A stretch of DNA of 64,000 bases from positions 137,782,461-137,846,460 of the forward strand of contig CM030361.1 in NCBI GenBank assembly GCA_017893485.1, written 5' to 3'. The position numbers and the translations under genes were made by a program. This DNA is from Hemerocallis citrina. Lineage: Eukaryota; Streptophyta; Magnoliopsida; Asparagales; Asphodelaceae. Below, piece by piece: positions 1 through 11,843 of the stretch; position 1 is the stretch's first letter, and each line of letters begins with the position of its first letter. Under the pieces are notes generated by a model. That model was given only the letters and a program-made list of their open reading frames with translations. It did no database searches and had not been told where the DNA came from.

Positions 1-701
1 AACAAGTTGTAGACTCTACGGTAACGTATAATTTGTGCTAGGGTTCAGATGAGTTGGGGAGATTTCGGATAGGGTTAGGGTTTGGGGTATTCGAGAGAGG
101 GAGAGATAGATAGAGATAGATTGAGAAGAGGGGGAGATCGAGAGAGAGGAGGTTGGAGTAGAGCTAGGGTTTGGGGATTGGGTTTCGCGAGCTCCAGATA
201 GAGAGAGAGAGTTGTCGAATAGTTGTGAGGAAGATGGCTCAGATCTGAGTATGTGCATATCTGAGTATAATTATACTTAGGCCGTTGTTGGGAACAACGG
301 CCTTGGTTGAAATTTTTGTTAAAAAAAACAACCTAGGCCGTTGTTCCCAACAACGGCCTTGGTTGAAATTTTTGTTAAAAAAAACAACCTAGGCCGTTGT
401 TCCCAACAACGACCTAAGTATAATTTTCTTTAAAAAAAAACTTCAAACAACCTAGGCCGTTGTTCCCAACAACGGCCTAAGTATAAGTTGCCGCAAAAAA
501 AAAACTTCACGCAAAAAAAAAGCTAAGTCTAAAACATTTTTTTGGCATGAAGTTACGAAATTACCCCTCCGCTTTTGGAAGCATTAGTGGGAGACTTAGT
601 GGGTTTCGATCTTAGCTGCTGATCATGATCTTGCAAGATCCAATGGCTGAGATGGGAGTTTTCCAACCCGTTGAAAACGGATCCGTTTTCAACTGAGCAT
701 T

Positions 702-704
<3 letters not shown>
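1..704. other. Truncated transposon end, no gene
   Basis: The first 250 bases are GA-rich low-complexity sequence. A palindrome array follows, then a segment with gatcatgatc and gaaaacggatccgttttc palindromes that resembles a DNA-transposon terminus. I find no coding support; ORFs here are compositional. The element is probably cut by the window edge. Confidence 0.4.
280..478. repeat. Array of four palindromes with A-rich spacers
   Basis: Four near-perfect palindromes with half-site GGCCGTTGTT lie near 280, 335, 391 and 454. Spacers contain runs of A and a repeated ttgaaatttttgtt segment, giving a unit of about 60 bases. The three-base centre is GGG in the first copy and CCC in the other three. 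Subterminal arrays of this kind are known as transposase binding sites in CACTA-type transposons; that role is inferred here. Confidence 0.75.

Positions 705-749
<45 letters not shown>
705..749. repeat. (TA)n microsatellite
   Basis: An uninterrupted run of alternating T and A of about 45 bases. Several repeats in this window end in or are flanked by such tracts. Confidence 0.95.
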
Positions 750-750
<1 letters not shown>

Positions 751-926
751 TAGATTTTCCCGTGGGCACGTGCCTACGACACATCTTCAGAACGATACAA
801 CATATGAAAAGCCTTGTAAACAGTAAATCAACAATTATGTAGCTCAAGTTTGATTATAATGACAATAATTAGTTGTAAATAAAAGTCCATGTTTCCATAA
901 GTGTGTGTTTCCCATATATATATATA

Positions 927-1123
927 CGGGAAAAAGGGGTATGAGCAACTTGCTCATTTAGTAAATAAGCAATTGATTATGTGGCATACATATGATTGAA
1001 AAATCTTTAATAGAGTTAGTTGTCCAATGTATCACATGCATGCTACATAATCAATTGCTCATTTACTAAATGAGCAAATTGCTCATTTACTAAATGAGCA
1101 AATTGCTTATATCCCTTTTACCC
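927..1123. mobile_element. MITE inserted in (TA)n, copy 1
   Basis: A short element whose ends are inverted repeats built on gggtAAAAGGgataTGAGCAA and TGCTCATTTAGTAAAT. It lies between TATATATA tracts, consistent with a TA target site. The right arm contains an extra tandem copy of the TGAGCAAATTGCTCATTTAC unit, and a further partial copy is at about 1147-1203. A sibling in opposite orientation is at 61858-62029. It has no coding capacity. Confidence 0.75.
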
Positions 1124-1494
1124 TATATATATATATGTAGTTGTTTTAAATGAGCAAATTGCTCATTTACTAAATGAGCAAATTGCTCATATCCTTTTTA
1201 CCCTATATATATATATGTAGTTGTTCTGGAAGGGGATTTGAATTTGAGTTTTGGGGAGAAACTTTTTGGGGGAAAAATGTGTTTTGTGAGGTTAAATCTG
1301 GGCCTTTGATTTTGGGGACATTGAAGGAGAGCCACTTGATAGCTTTCTTTGTGTTTTATTATTATACTAGTTTTTCTCGTGGGCACGTGCCTACGGCACG
1401 TCTTTAAAATGATACAGCATATGAAAAGCCTTGTAAACAGTAAATCAACAATTTTGTAGCTCAAGTTTGAACAGTAAAAGTTCATGTTTCCATA

Positions 1495-1613
<119 letters not shown>

Positions 1614-1789
1614 AAATAAAGAAAGGAGTTGTTGTTGGGGGGATTTGAATTTGAGTTTTGGGGGGAAACTTTTGGAGGGGAAAATGTGTTTTGTGAGGTT
1701 AGATCTGGGCCTTTGATTTTGGGGGGATTGAAGGAGAGCCACTTGATAGCTTTCTTTGTGTTTTATTATATATATATATATATATATAT

Positions 1790-2490
1790 GGGGGGGGGGG
1801 GGGGGGGGCTTCGGTTGTGCACTGGTCTGGTGCACACAGCCGTGTGCACTTCTCCGTAGCTGTCCGATCCTACACCTGATCATGATCCAAATCTAGTGGA
1901 TATGATTCTCTCCTGCTCTTCTCACACTTACAGAGGGGTATTTTCGGGATTTCACCTACCCCTAATCCACTTTCCTCTCTTTCTCGGCTTCATTCTTTCT
2001 TTCCTTTCTCGATATGAGCTCAGATTACCCATTCCCCCAAAAACCAAAACCCTAATCGCTCTAGTGGCTGTCTCTCTCCCCTCCCCCTCATCCTCTTTCC
2101 TCTCTTTCTCAGCCTTTTTCTCTATTTGCTTTCTCGATACGAGCTCAGAAGACCCATTCCCCCAAAATCTGAAACCCTAATCGCTCTAGTGGCTGTCTCT
2201 CTCTCCATTGACGCTGCTCTCTCTTACTGCATCAATGCTGCTCTCCCTCTCTCTCTCAACCCCAATCCCTACCTATATGTCGATCGAACCCGTGAAGATG
2301 GCTGACGAAATCCCAAACCACTACCTCTCTATCTCTTTTTCTTGAGAGACGAAGCCCTCTCTCTCTCGAAAGACGCTCCTCTCTCTCACCCGAAACCCCA
2401 AACCCTAGCTGCGAATCTCATCGCTCCTCCTTCGCTGCTGTGAGACCGCTTGATTCTCCTTTTGTGTTTTGGATTTGAGGTTACATACGT
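1790..2490 (+). repeat. Left TIR of the MULE
   Basis: The reverse complement is found in two blocks, 19157-19426 and about 9290-9495, which join when the CACTA insertion is removed. The left arm has a tandem duplication of about 125 bases (gata[t/c]gagctcag at 2011 and again at 2136) that is present only once in the right arm. The inner part is CT-rich with several aaaccctaa motifs, common in plant 5' untranslated leaders, so the promoter of the transposase may lie here (inference). Confidence 0.85.
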
Positions 2491-2634
2491 AGCACCATCT
2501 TGTGCCGATCTTAGGTAATAATTTTCCCCCATTATTTTCCCCTAATTGGAAAACCCTAATTTATTGAATCAAATATGAACGTATACTGTGATAACTATTT
2601 GATTATATGTTGGAATTTGTAATAGGTATGAAGA

Positions 2635-4876
2635 GTGGGGAAGGTTGCTAACAATTGGGTGACAATTTTTTTGTGTATTCAAGAAGGTGATTTTACACCT
2701 ACTGTTGACGAGTATCTAATACCAAAGTTAGGTATGAAATTTGAAACCCTTGAGCTAGCAGAAAATTATTATGATAGCTATGCGAAATGTGCAGGTTTTC
2801 AAATGCGTAAGGGACCTCATAAATTGAAGAATGGTGAGGTAGTGGAAAAAAACATTTCTTTGTAATAAAGCGGGGGTGTCGAAAAGTAAAAATAATGAAA
2901 TTAGAATGGGTACTACATCTAGAACTGCTTGCATTGCATTGGTTCGTGTGAAATTAAACAAAGAAACGAATTCATGGACTTTTTATTGTTTTCATGAGGT
3001 ACACAATCATGCATTCACCTCACCCGGTAGACGGCATTTGTTGCCGCGTAACCGTGTTGTGTCAAGTTCCGATAAAGTCATAATGGAGCAACTTACGGGT
3101 GCTAATATTCCTACATGCAAACAAATAATTTTTTTCGAAGGTTCAAGTGTGGGATATGATAGGGTTGGATTTACCGTAACCGATGCTAGAAATCATGAAA
3201 GAGACTTGAGGGAGTCAATGAAAGGTCATGATTGTCAAATGTTAGTAGACTTTTTCAAATGGCAAAAGGAAAAAAATCCTTCTTCTTTTTTTATGCATTC
3301 GAGCAAGATGAGTCTGGTAGATTGTCTCATTGTATTTGGGTTGATGGGATTGCTCGTATGAATTATGAGCTATTTGGTGATGTAGTTTCCTTTGATGCAA
3401 CACACAGTACACACCGTTACAGAATGCTATTTGTTCCATTTTTTGGAATAAATCATTATTGGCAGTCTGTTTTTCTTGGTTGTGGTTTCATCCCAAATGA
3501 AATGGCTTCATCTTTTGTTTGGTTATTTCAAAAAATGGCTAGGAGTCATGAAGAACACTCCTCTTGGCATTGTAACGGATCAAGATCGGGGTATTGGTGC
3601 TGCAATAAAAGAAGTTTTCCCTCAAATTTGCCATAGATATTGCATATGGCATATTTTAGATAAGATCCCCGGGGAGGTGCCTCAATTGGTTCAAAATGTT
3701 AAGTTTATGGATGCATTTAAAGATAATATTTGGAATTCGTATAATAGTGTTTGTTTTGAAGATCAATGGAAGTCTTTAGTTGTGGAATTTGGGAACAATA
3801 AATGGTTGAATGATATTTTTGAAATTCGTCAAAAATGGGCCTCCGTATATCATAGGGCTCATTTTTGGGCTGGCATGTCAAGTAGCCAAAGAAGTGAGGG
3901 AATGAATTCTTTCTTAAAGAAGCACACGCAAAAGAAGTATTCACTTCATGAATTTGCCTTGATATTCAAAAGAGTAATTGGTAGGCAAAGAGAAGAAGAA
4001 CTTAAACAGAACCATCGTACACTTGATCGAAAACCTAAACTAAAAACCGGATGGTATATGAAGGAACAAATGGCCCAGGTGTACACTTTGGCATTGTTTT
4101 ATGACTTCCAAAAGGAACTAAAAGCAAGCCTATTATATAATGTGAATTTGATGGAAGGAGACGTCAATGCTGCTAATGATTATTATGCAGTGACATTCAT
4201 TGGTAGGTCAGAAAAGGAGGCCATGATTACTTATTCCAAATATACTCAGTTTGGGTCTTGTTCATGCTCCATGTTTGAATTTGTTGGCATCCCTTGCAAG
4301 CATCTTTTGGCTTTTCTTAATTTCTCTAATTGTAATGAACTTCCAAAGCAATATATTTTAAGAAGATGGACTCGAGAAGTAATTAGAAAAAGCTACACAT
4401 TCACAAATCCAAGTGGCATTGATGAAGGGAATAATAGTGAGAATTTTGGTTCCCGTTATTGTGAGTTGAATAACCTAGCCAAAAGACAAGTTGAGATTAT
4501 ATTATGATCAAATGAAGGGTACGTGTTAATGCATGATAATATGATCAAGTGTATTGAAGGATTCAATCTAATGGCACCCGAAGGTAGTGGTGTGGCAAAA
4601 GGTAGTGCAACAAGATTACACAGGAAGGAAGTGGTATTGTCGCAAGTTTCGGTTGAAGAACCTCTTCAATGTAAAACCAAGGGAAGACCAAGTAGGAAGA
4701 GGTTGAAACCAATGCGCGAGAAATTAAGAGGAAAACCAAGAAAGTGCAATTGCTGCGAATTGCGCGGGCAAGGCCATGATGCGAGAACTTGCCCAAAGAA
4801 GGTTGATAGGTATAGCATGAACTTGTCTATATTTGAAAATCTAAATTTAGCATACACTTTCTTATTATTTGTTTAA
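2635..4876 (+). pseudogene. FAR1/FRS-type MULE transposase, frameshifted
   Basis: The reading passes through at least four open segments. 2635-2865 and 2876-3361 carry a FAR1 DNA-binding domain (EYLIPKLGMKF, then the CxA...W...HNH signature). 3232-3636 starts the MULE transposase core with FDATHSTHRY (first catalytic Asp). 3476-4507 continues with GIVTDQDRGIGAAI (second Asp) and SQRSEGMNSFLKKH, then a SWIM zinc finger CSCSMFEFVGIPCKH. 4523-4876 ends with a zinc knuckle CNCCELRGQGHDARTC, whose Cys-His spacing is wider than the usual CX2CX4HX4C. Frame changes fall near 2847 (an A run), 3290 and 3540, and stops separate the last two segments. The true start is uncertain because the first segment opens without ATG. 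Family role: DNA binding and excision/integration; FAR1 and FHY3 regulators derive from such transposases. This copy is a pseudogene. Confidence 0.92.
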
Positions 4877-5189
4877 ATTTGCATTTTAACCTACTTTTGC
4901 TTCATCTTTTCAATGGCAGCAGTGCATTCATTAAAGAAGAGATGAATTCTTCTACTGAAGATAGTTCCGAGGATGGTAACGACTATATGAATTGAGGGAA
5001 GTATTTATTTCATGAACAATTTGGTAAATTTGATTCCTTACTTTATTTTATTGTTTTCCCCACCTGCTAAGTATTTGATTCGCGAATAATCGATAGGCAG
5101 TGATGAATGCATGAAATAGTCAAGTTGAATTTATTGTTATCCCCATCTACCAAGTCAAATATATCTTTGTGCTTCTCTGTTTTTATATA

Positions 5190-5345
5190 AATACTGGGCT
5201 GGTGCACAAAGCTGTGTGCACTCCTCCTCAGCCGTCTGATCTTAATCTTGATCTTGATCCATATCTAGTGGCTGTGCAACACTCCCTCTCATTTCACACT
5301 TAAAGAGGGGTAGTTTGTATATTTGCCCTAACCCGTCAGTCACTT
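5190..5345 (+). repeat. Third copy of the MULE terminal sequence
   Basis: The sequence ctgggctggtgcacaaagc through tttcacacttaaagagggg matches the outer 150 bases of the left TIR (about 1812-1970) in the same orientation, with many substitutions. It is likely the end of a related, older MULE captured inside this one, or an internal duplication. I found no matching opposite end nearby. Confidence 0.65.
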
Positions 5346-5395
5346 TCCTCTTTTGATATTAGTCCTTCGCAGTAGCAACATTTTCCTGAAACTTG

Positions 5396-6440
5396 AGCTC
5401 TGTTTCAAAACTTCAGCTCTGTTTCACAGTGAGCTCTGTTTCACAGTTTCATTTTGAGCTGTGTTTCACAGTGAGCTCTGTTTCAATTTGAGTTTACAAT
5501 TGAGCTCTGTTAAATTTTCTGACCTCTGTTTAAAATTTGAGCTTTGGAAAAAATGAGGTGGAGATGCACTTTGGCTGTGTTAATATTTCTGAGCTCTGTT
5601 AAAATGTGAGCTTTGGAAAAAATATGTGAGCTACGATTATACTGTGTTGATTTTTTAGAGCACTTTGTGTATATTTGATTTTGGAAGAGGTGGGGGTTTG
5701 TGAAAGTTGCAGCTATTGGGTGTGGCAATCTACTGCAGCCATAGTCCTAAACCAATACACATATGCTTGATACACTTTTGCTCCCATAGTCACCATGTTG
5801 TGATCATTTGAGAACCTTGTGTTGTGAATTCATGCAATTTCTGAGCCTACTTAAGTTTATGTTATGAACATAATCATCCTCTCTGTTATCTAAATTCCTG
5901 TTCTCTAATAAATCTGAGCTAAATTCATATTACTTTATGTTTTTTTTCTAGTGAGCTCTATAGAAACTTGTTTGAAGAGTTACAGCATTAGCAGTTTTTT
6001 AGAATGGCAGCAGCAGCATTAATTTTAAAAGCACAACAGCAGCGGTTTGTAGTAGCAATATTTTTTTGTAGCAGCCAATTTTTTTTGTAGTAGCATTGAT
6101 CTGTTTGCAGTAGCAATATTTTTTTGTAATACAAAATGGAAGTGTGAGAACATCTGATTTTGTAACCAAATTCTTGAGAAACTGAGCTCTGTTAATATTT
6201 TTATTCATTTTTTGAGTGTTGATATGATACTTAATTTTTTAGTATTAGGCAGATACTTGATTTTTTTTTTGAGTGCCAGATACTTTGAGCTCTGTTAATT
6301 CTTTTCGATGATGGACTATTACCAAATTCTACTTAAGATTTTTTTGAGTGTCAGCTACTTTAAGCTTGAGATGTTTGATACTTAGAGTGTTGATATTATT
6401 CTCAGTGGCAGATACTGCGAGCTCTGTTAATATTTTTCGG
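5396..6440 (+). repeat. Dispersed GAGCTCTGTT repeats
   Basis: The word gagctctgtt (with close variants gagctgtgtt and gacctctgtt) recurs many times, densest at 5396-5530 and continuing near 5590, 6183, 6288 and 6419. It is often followed by tcacagt or aatatttttc. It looks like a decayed short tandem repeat and is not coding. Confidence 0.6.
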
Positions 6441-7470
6441 GCAAGATTACATATTGTGCTTTGTATACTCAGGAAATGAACATATCAGGCAGGGAACAAG
6501 TTGATATGGTGAATTTATGGTTTGTGTAGTCATGCAATGAAACAAAACCAAGTGATCAGGTCATTAAGTGACTCAACCAATTGATCAAGGAAGCGTTTCA
6601 TTTTATGATAAGTGATGAAGAATTAAAGGGAAGGATTCTTTCGTAAGATCTACAGTCTCGTGTGACAAAAAAAACCAGTTCACATTCAAGACAGAGCTTA
6701 TCATATGTCTGAAATGCACCTCTTAGTACATGATCTGAGGGGTACTCGGCAAAATAGACCCCCAAAATTGCCAGTTATTATGGTAAAGAAGCAACAGAAT
6801 CACTAAACCAAAATTTGGTAATATTTATAATATCATATTGACGATAGTTGCATTTAACTACAAATACCATCCAACCTACAAATTTCTTTATACACTATCA
6901 TGGAAGAAGGTGCACGGTTGGGTCTAAACTCCTCCACGCCTGAAATGTACTCTTTGCTACTTAGCTTTGACATTTAAAACATACAATAACCAAATAAATG
7001 ATGCAGGTTTGTTCAGAAAGAACAAAGGGTTGTCAACTAGTGGAAACAATTTCAAAGATAATATAATTATGGATGAAAATAGATGCATGTATAATGTTAG
7101 TGAAACCATAGTGGTATCTGAGGAAAGAACAAAATCTAACAACGATAAATTTAGATGTATGTCTTACTGTAATAAAATTGCCAGTATTCTAGCCTTCAGC
7201 TTGGAAGTAGTTAACTTTTGATTAAGCATCACAATACATATTGAAAATGAAACAAGTTAACTTTTAATTAAGCATTACAAAATCCATACTAACCTTCTAG
7301 TACCCTTCACAAATTCACTTATAATTAACATTACAAAGTAGAAGAAACAACATACCAAAATACAACATAGAAGATACATACATCCACCAAAATACATCAC
7401 CACTACAACATACTAAAGAGAAACTTGATACTTCAAGGGGCACAACCACCACCACACCACCACCGCACAA

Positions 7471-7888
7471 CTACTTCAAGAACACAAGAAACAACACCAT
7501 GGACACCAGTACCCCACAAAGAAATCCTAACACCGATGAATGCTTTACACCTTCCCTGTAGCCATTCTTCCTTTCACCATCACAATCTTCTGACCTCAAC
7601 AATGACTGAATCACGAGCTCATCATACAATTCTCTAATTGTAGCATCTTTATCCTCTTCTTCCCCATAATTCTATAGCCAATAGAAAAAATCACATCCAC
7701 TAGGAAATTTAGAACAATTGTGGTAGGCTTTACCGGAGTTTTTCTCGGAAGTAGAATATTTGACCATTGTCTGCATTCGACAAAAAACATTTGGGAGCTC
7801 TAAATCTTGGTCCTGAACTGACTCTGGAAGATCTGAAGGTACTACCATAGTGATTGTGGATTTGGTTGGAAGAGTAGTTAGATACCAT
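7471..7888 (-). pseudogene. GRF-type zinc finger protein with C-terminal membrane helix, broken
   Basis: Reading the minus strand from ATG at 7888 gives a Ser-rich start (MVSNYSSN), then PKCF. A one-base frameshift leads into CRMQTMVKYSTSEKNSGKAY, followed by HNCSKFPSGCDFFYW. This is the Cx..T..T..NpGr.fy.C....C.fF.W pattern of the GRF zinc finger. One in-frame TAG follows YWL. The frame then continues through an acidic, coiled-coil-like stretch (EEEDKDATIRELYDELV) to a hydrophobic helix (VLGFLCGVLVSMVLFLVFL) and a stop at 7471. Small plant GRF proteins commonly end in such a helix. It lies convergent to the transposase inside the MULE, a position like that of the second gene of MuDR. Its function is unknown. 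One frameshift plus one stop make it a pseudogene. Confidence 0.75.
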
Positions 7889-8041
7889 CCTACAAGATTT
7901 TGTCAGGCTTAAGCCATTAAACACATTTTCAAATCACATTCTATTAACTAACCAACCAAAAAAACATTAGGTTACTTCATATTTTAAACTATTCTCGAAG
8001 TCAGAAATGCAGGTTCAATTTAGCAGTTTTTTAAATTATAA

Positions 8042-8662
8042 GAGCATCCACAATGGTGTTTCTCATTTTTTACAAAATGGTAGCTACAGTAAAAGCAAAT
8101 AGCGAAATCCCCTGCAGTGGTCGTTTGCTATATTTTTAAGAAAGACGAGACTTCATGTCTCGTTCGTTAGTTTTTTTTTAAAAAGATTGGATTAATTATT
8201 GATTAACTATTAAAATATGTTAATTAAATAAATTAAATAATTTAATATTACCTAAAACCTAATTAAATACCCACTAAACCTAATCAACCTAGCTAATTAC
8301 CCACCCAAAAACCTGGACGGGACATGTTGTCCCGTCCCAAGCTTTTTTGCTTGAGACGAGACAACATGTCTCGTCCGAGCTTTTTTTTGGATTTTTTTTC
8401 TTCGTCCACACCGTCCGATCAATTAAAAAAAATGCAGACAAAACATGTTGTCTCGTCCGATCCCAGTAAAAAATTGAAAAAAAAATTGGGACGAAACACG
8501 TTGTCTCGTCTCTTATAATTTGAGAATCGCAATTTCGTTTCTCAAAAATGAGAAGTGACTGTAGGGACTTTGCCAAAATATGGTAAAATAGCAAACGACT
8601 GCAGTGTCTCGTTTGCTAAAAAATGGGAAATTGGCAAATATAGTAAACGACTGTGGATGCTC
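8042..8662. mobile_element. Harbinger-like MITE with palindrome array, copy 1
   Basis: The ends are GAGCATCCACAATGG and its near complement CGACTGTGGATGCTC, flanked by TAA at 8039-8041 and 8663-8665. A 3-bp TWA duplication is typical of PIF/Harbinger and Tourist MITEs. The 621-bp interior has no transposase. It has at least five palindromes with half-sites like GACGAGACA, near 8143, 8316, 8352, 8437 and 8488. A second inverted pair (gcaaacgactgcagtg) lies just inside the ends. Confidence 0.8.
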
Positions 8663-8665
8663 TAA

Positions 8666-9289
8666 GGAATCTCTAATTTTCCAAATATTCCAAGTATAAA
8701 TAAGAATCTCTAATCTTGCAACTAACTATCCATAATCTTTCCCCCAATGAACAATGATTTGCGATAAAACCCGCACATTTTGTATATCAAACATAATCAA
8801 AGCTTGGTATAAAGCAAAGTTACGATAACAGTTATTACGATTACACTTATTAAACATAATAGAATCCTGGTATAAAGCAAAGTTTTAAAAGCATGAAAAT
8901 AACTGTTAACTTCTGAAAGACAAGAATACCAGCAAACTTATTGATCATAAGTCAGCTAAAACAAATGGTATAAGTTTCTAACCTTAAACTATACACAAAA
9001 TTAGGTAGCTGATCAAGATCTTGTTAAGATAAACCTAACTCTAGTTACTACAATAGTTAATTGGACAGATATACCTAATGATGATTCTTTCACATAATTA
9101 ATTCAAATATTCAAGAGACAAACAAGAGATTCGATAATTCAATTTCATGAAGCTCTTCAACCGCTACAAAAAACTTAAAGACTAAAGTGTTTAAAAGATG
9201 TAAATCTAAACATTCCTGTTAGCAATGACTTGCTGTCCCTAATTTTTTTCCTCTATGATCTAAGAAGTAATTAGGGTTTTGATTTAACT
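8666..9289. other. MULE interior, no gene seen
   Basis: AT-rich sequence with a direct repeat (aatcaaagcttggtataaagcaaagtt near 8800 and aatagaatcctggtataaagcaaagtt near 8859). No coding signal. Confidence 0.5.
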
Positions 9290-9495
9290 AAATTGAAGGG
9301 AAAATTTTATACCTCAAATCGATTCGAGTTGTTGGAAGCAGTCTAGCAGCAGTGATGGGGGGACGACGAAATGAGAGGTAGCAGTTTGGGGTTTCGTCAG
9401 CCGTCTTCACGGGTTCGATCAACAGATAGGTAGGGATTGGGGTTGAGAGAGAGAGAGCAGCGTCGATGGAGAGAGAGACAACCACTAGAGCGATC
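9290..9495 (-). repeat. Right TIR of the MULE, inner block
   Basis: This is the complement of about 2180-2490 of the left arm, including the tgacgaaacccca and caaccccaatccctacctat stretches. It stops exactly at the GAT target duplication of the CACTA element (9493-9495). Confidence 0.85.
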
Positions 9496-9527
9496 ACTAC
9501 AAAACGCAAGGGCTTTCGCGGCACTTT

Positions 9528-9810
9528 GTAACGCCCCGCCCCAATACTCAGACAATTTTTAATATTTTTAGAATACAAATTAGATACTATGTAGTACAAC
9601 TGCCCACCACAGGTTGCCTCTCAAAAGGTGGTTAACCAATTAGGTGACTCTTGATCATAGACAATTATATTTATACTCAAATTAGTTTTTGTATACTTCC
9701 CATGTGGGACTAAATTTCTCAAATCCTTTCACAAATCCCATGTAAACAGTGTTACCAGTCGACTGAACAATCGACCAGTCGACTGTTCGCTGCAAATCTG
9801 GGGTATTACA
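9528..9810 (+). mobile_element. Solo LTR, 283 bp, TSD CACTT
   Basis: It begins TGTAACGCCCCGCCCC and ends GGGGTATTACA, with canonical TG...CA ends. CACTT is duplicated at 9523-9527 and 9811-9815. It sits in the left subterminal region of the CACTA element and interrupts the repeat array there. It contains a cluster of GTCGAC-core motifs (accagtcgactg, caatcgaccagtcgactg) at about 9755-9785. Strand is arbitrary because no coding part remains. Confidence 0.88.
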
Positions 9811-9815
9811 CACTT

Positions 9816-10210
9816 TTACAAGGCTGTCGCGGTGTTTTTTGGCACCGTTATAGCCCATAACGGCGCTTATGAAATTGCCGCCAAAAATGCCATTACAGCG
9901 TGCGTCGTTATAGCTATATGGGCTATCGCAGTGTTTACCCAAGTCGCCGCTATAGGGGGTCCACCTATAACGGTGTTGCCAAACCGCCGTTATAGGAGCG
10001 TTTCTGTTTCATCGTTTTAAAAAATAGTTGAGCTATAGCGGCATTCCTAAAAATGTCGGGATAGCCTTTACTGAATATTAGCTAGCCTTTACTGAATATT
10101 AGTACCCTATAGCGGCGCTCATCAAGCGCCGTAATAGAGGGAACTACTTTTGTAGAAATCCTGTATCTATTGCGGCGTTTCCTGGTAAACGCCGGGGTAG
10201 GTCTTTTTTT
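9816..10210 (+). repeat. CACTA left subterminal repeat region
   Basis: Many short GC-rich words built on GGCGCT, GCGGCG and CGCCG stand out from AT-rich surroundings (for example tatagcggcgctcatcaagc). Related words recur at 17880-19125. Known role in the superfamily: binding sites for the accessory transposon protein. Confidence 0.8.
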
Positions 10211-11843
10211 CCCCCCACATTTCATTATAAAATTTTGAATATAAACACCTGTAATTTATCGCATATTACAAATACCTATAATCATATTAAATTTAAATGT
10301 TTAAATCTTAAAATCAATAATAGCATCCTAATCAACAACCAAAATTCACACATCACAAAAAACAACTCAATAGAAAACAAAATATGTAACACATATAAAC
10401 TGTCATACAACGAGTGTCAAATGTATAAGTTGTAAAAGACTTAGTTACTACAAAACATAAATATAATTCCTACAAAATATTTTTAAAAAAGTCCAAATCC
10501 GACAAACTACAGTAGGGGAGTCTCCTCGTGTGGCCCAGTGTTGCTTCCAATTCCATCGTTATTTTGCCCTAGTGTATGTGCATGACTGGAAACCGATGGA
10601 ATACACTGGCCCTGTAAAAAAACATAAATTTTCATCTTCAATTTATCAAACAAAAGAAGAAAAAGAGCACAAATTGGAGAAAGATCTAATCTGTTTGTAT
10701 ACTTATTATACCAGCTATCTCAGGTCTTAAACTGAACGCCAAAAGGGGAACAACCAGAAGACAACTAGCAAACATTCAATATCATCCAAAGTGCTCAAAA
10801 AGAAACACAAGAAAAACTGAACATACAACTATAATGGTACACAAACATAGAAGTGAATCGACCTACACTACAACACTGAAAAGAGAATTAAAACATCGAA
10901 CAAGGTAAGAACATAATGGAGATTGTTACAAATTGATGAAAGGTGCAACAATAGATGGTGTTTTCATTAAGGAAAAATAGGTCTAACTTGAGCCTGTAAT
11001 ATCCTTTTAGAAAGTATTAGCCAAATATCATGGCTACTGACATGAAATCATTGTTAGTAAAGTATTTTAGAAAATGATGATTTGACAGTATAAAATCAAC
11101 TTTTCATTTAACAAAATTTACTGATGTCAACTAAAATATTGAACTACTCAAAGTTTCTGATTGTTCCAATCACTTTACCTAAAGAAAAGCACAAATGACA
11201 ACCAAATGCATTTCCTGTGCAAATGCTCTGTGCATTTCCTGTGCAAATGCTCTGTTTGTGTTTGGCCCTCTGGCTTTATTTGTGCCTCAGAGTTGAAAGC
11301 AATTTGCTATGCAATGTTTTCGCATCTTCTCCCATGCTATGGTTCTATCTTTCTTCTCAAGTACTTCTTCATTAACTAAAACAAGCAATGGAAGGTCAAG
11401 CTTAAGCTGCAAGATGAATAAGGCAAATCTTCTCATCCACCAATTGCCGTAGTAGGACATACGACAATTGTTTTTCCTGTCTAGGGTAAACTCCAGGATG
11501 ATAACCACTCGTAAAATTTAACAAATTGTAGGTGCAGTGTTGTCCTCCATAGCCAATCTCACATTGTTGGGAAAAGTTATACATAGATCAGGATGACAAG
11601 CATGAGAATATAGACCCATGCCACTATACCTCAATAAGATGTCAAATGAGATCGGTCAATACATTAGACACATCTGCACCAACAATAGTAATATTATCCA
11701 CATTAAGCCTAACATCTAAATTCTTTGAAATGATCAAGAAATTAAAAAAATGAAAAGGAATTTTATGATTGTCAAATAGGGAGTGTCAACCTAGCATCAG
11801 CTTTCTTACATCTTAACTTGAAGCTACTGCTTGTTATACAAAG
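10211..11843. other. CACTA interior, no gene recognised
   Basis: AT-rich sequence with ORFs under 75 codons and no recognised domain. A tandem direct repeat of 23 bases (tgcatttcctgtgcaaatgctct) occurs at about 11207-11252. Confidence 0.5.

Larger units (their letters stand above)
4990..7470. other. MULE interior without recognised gene
   Basis: AT-rich sequence between the two MULE ORFs. It holds a TIR-like copy at 5190-5345 and dispersed GAGCTCTGTT repeats. ORFs of 60-85 codons show no recognisable domain. Confidence 0.6.

Noticed and set aside
280..478. CRISPR-like array
   Set aside because: The repeats are palindromes with near-identical A-rich spacers in plant DNA; spacers are not unique and no cas genes could be expected.
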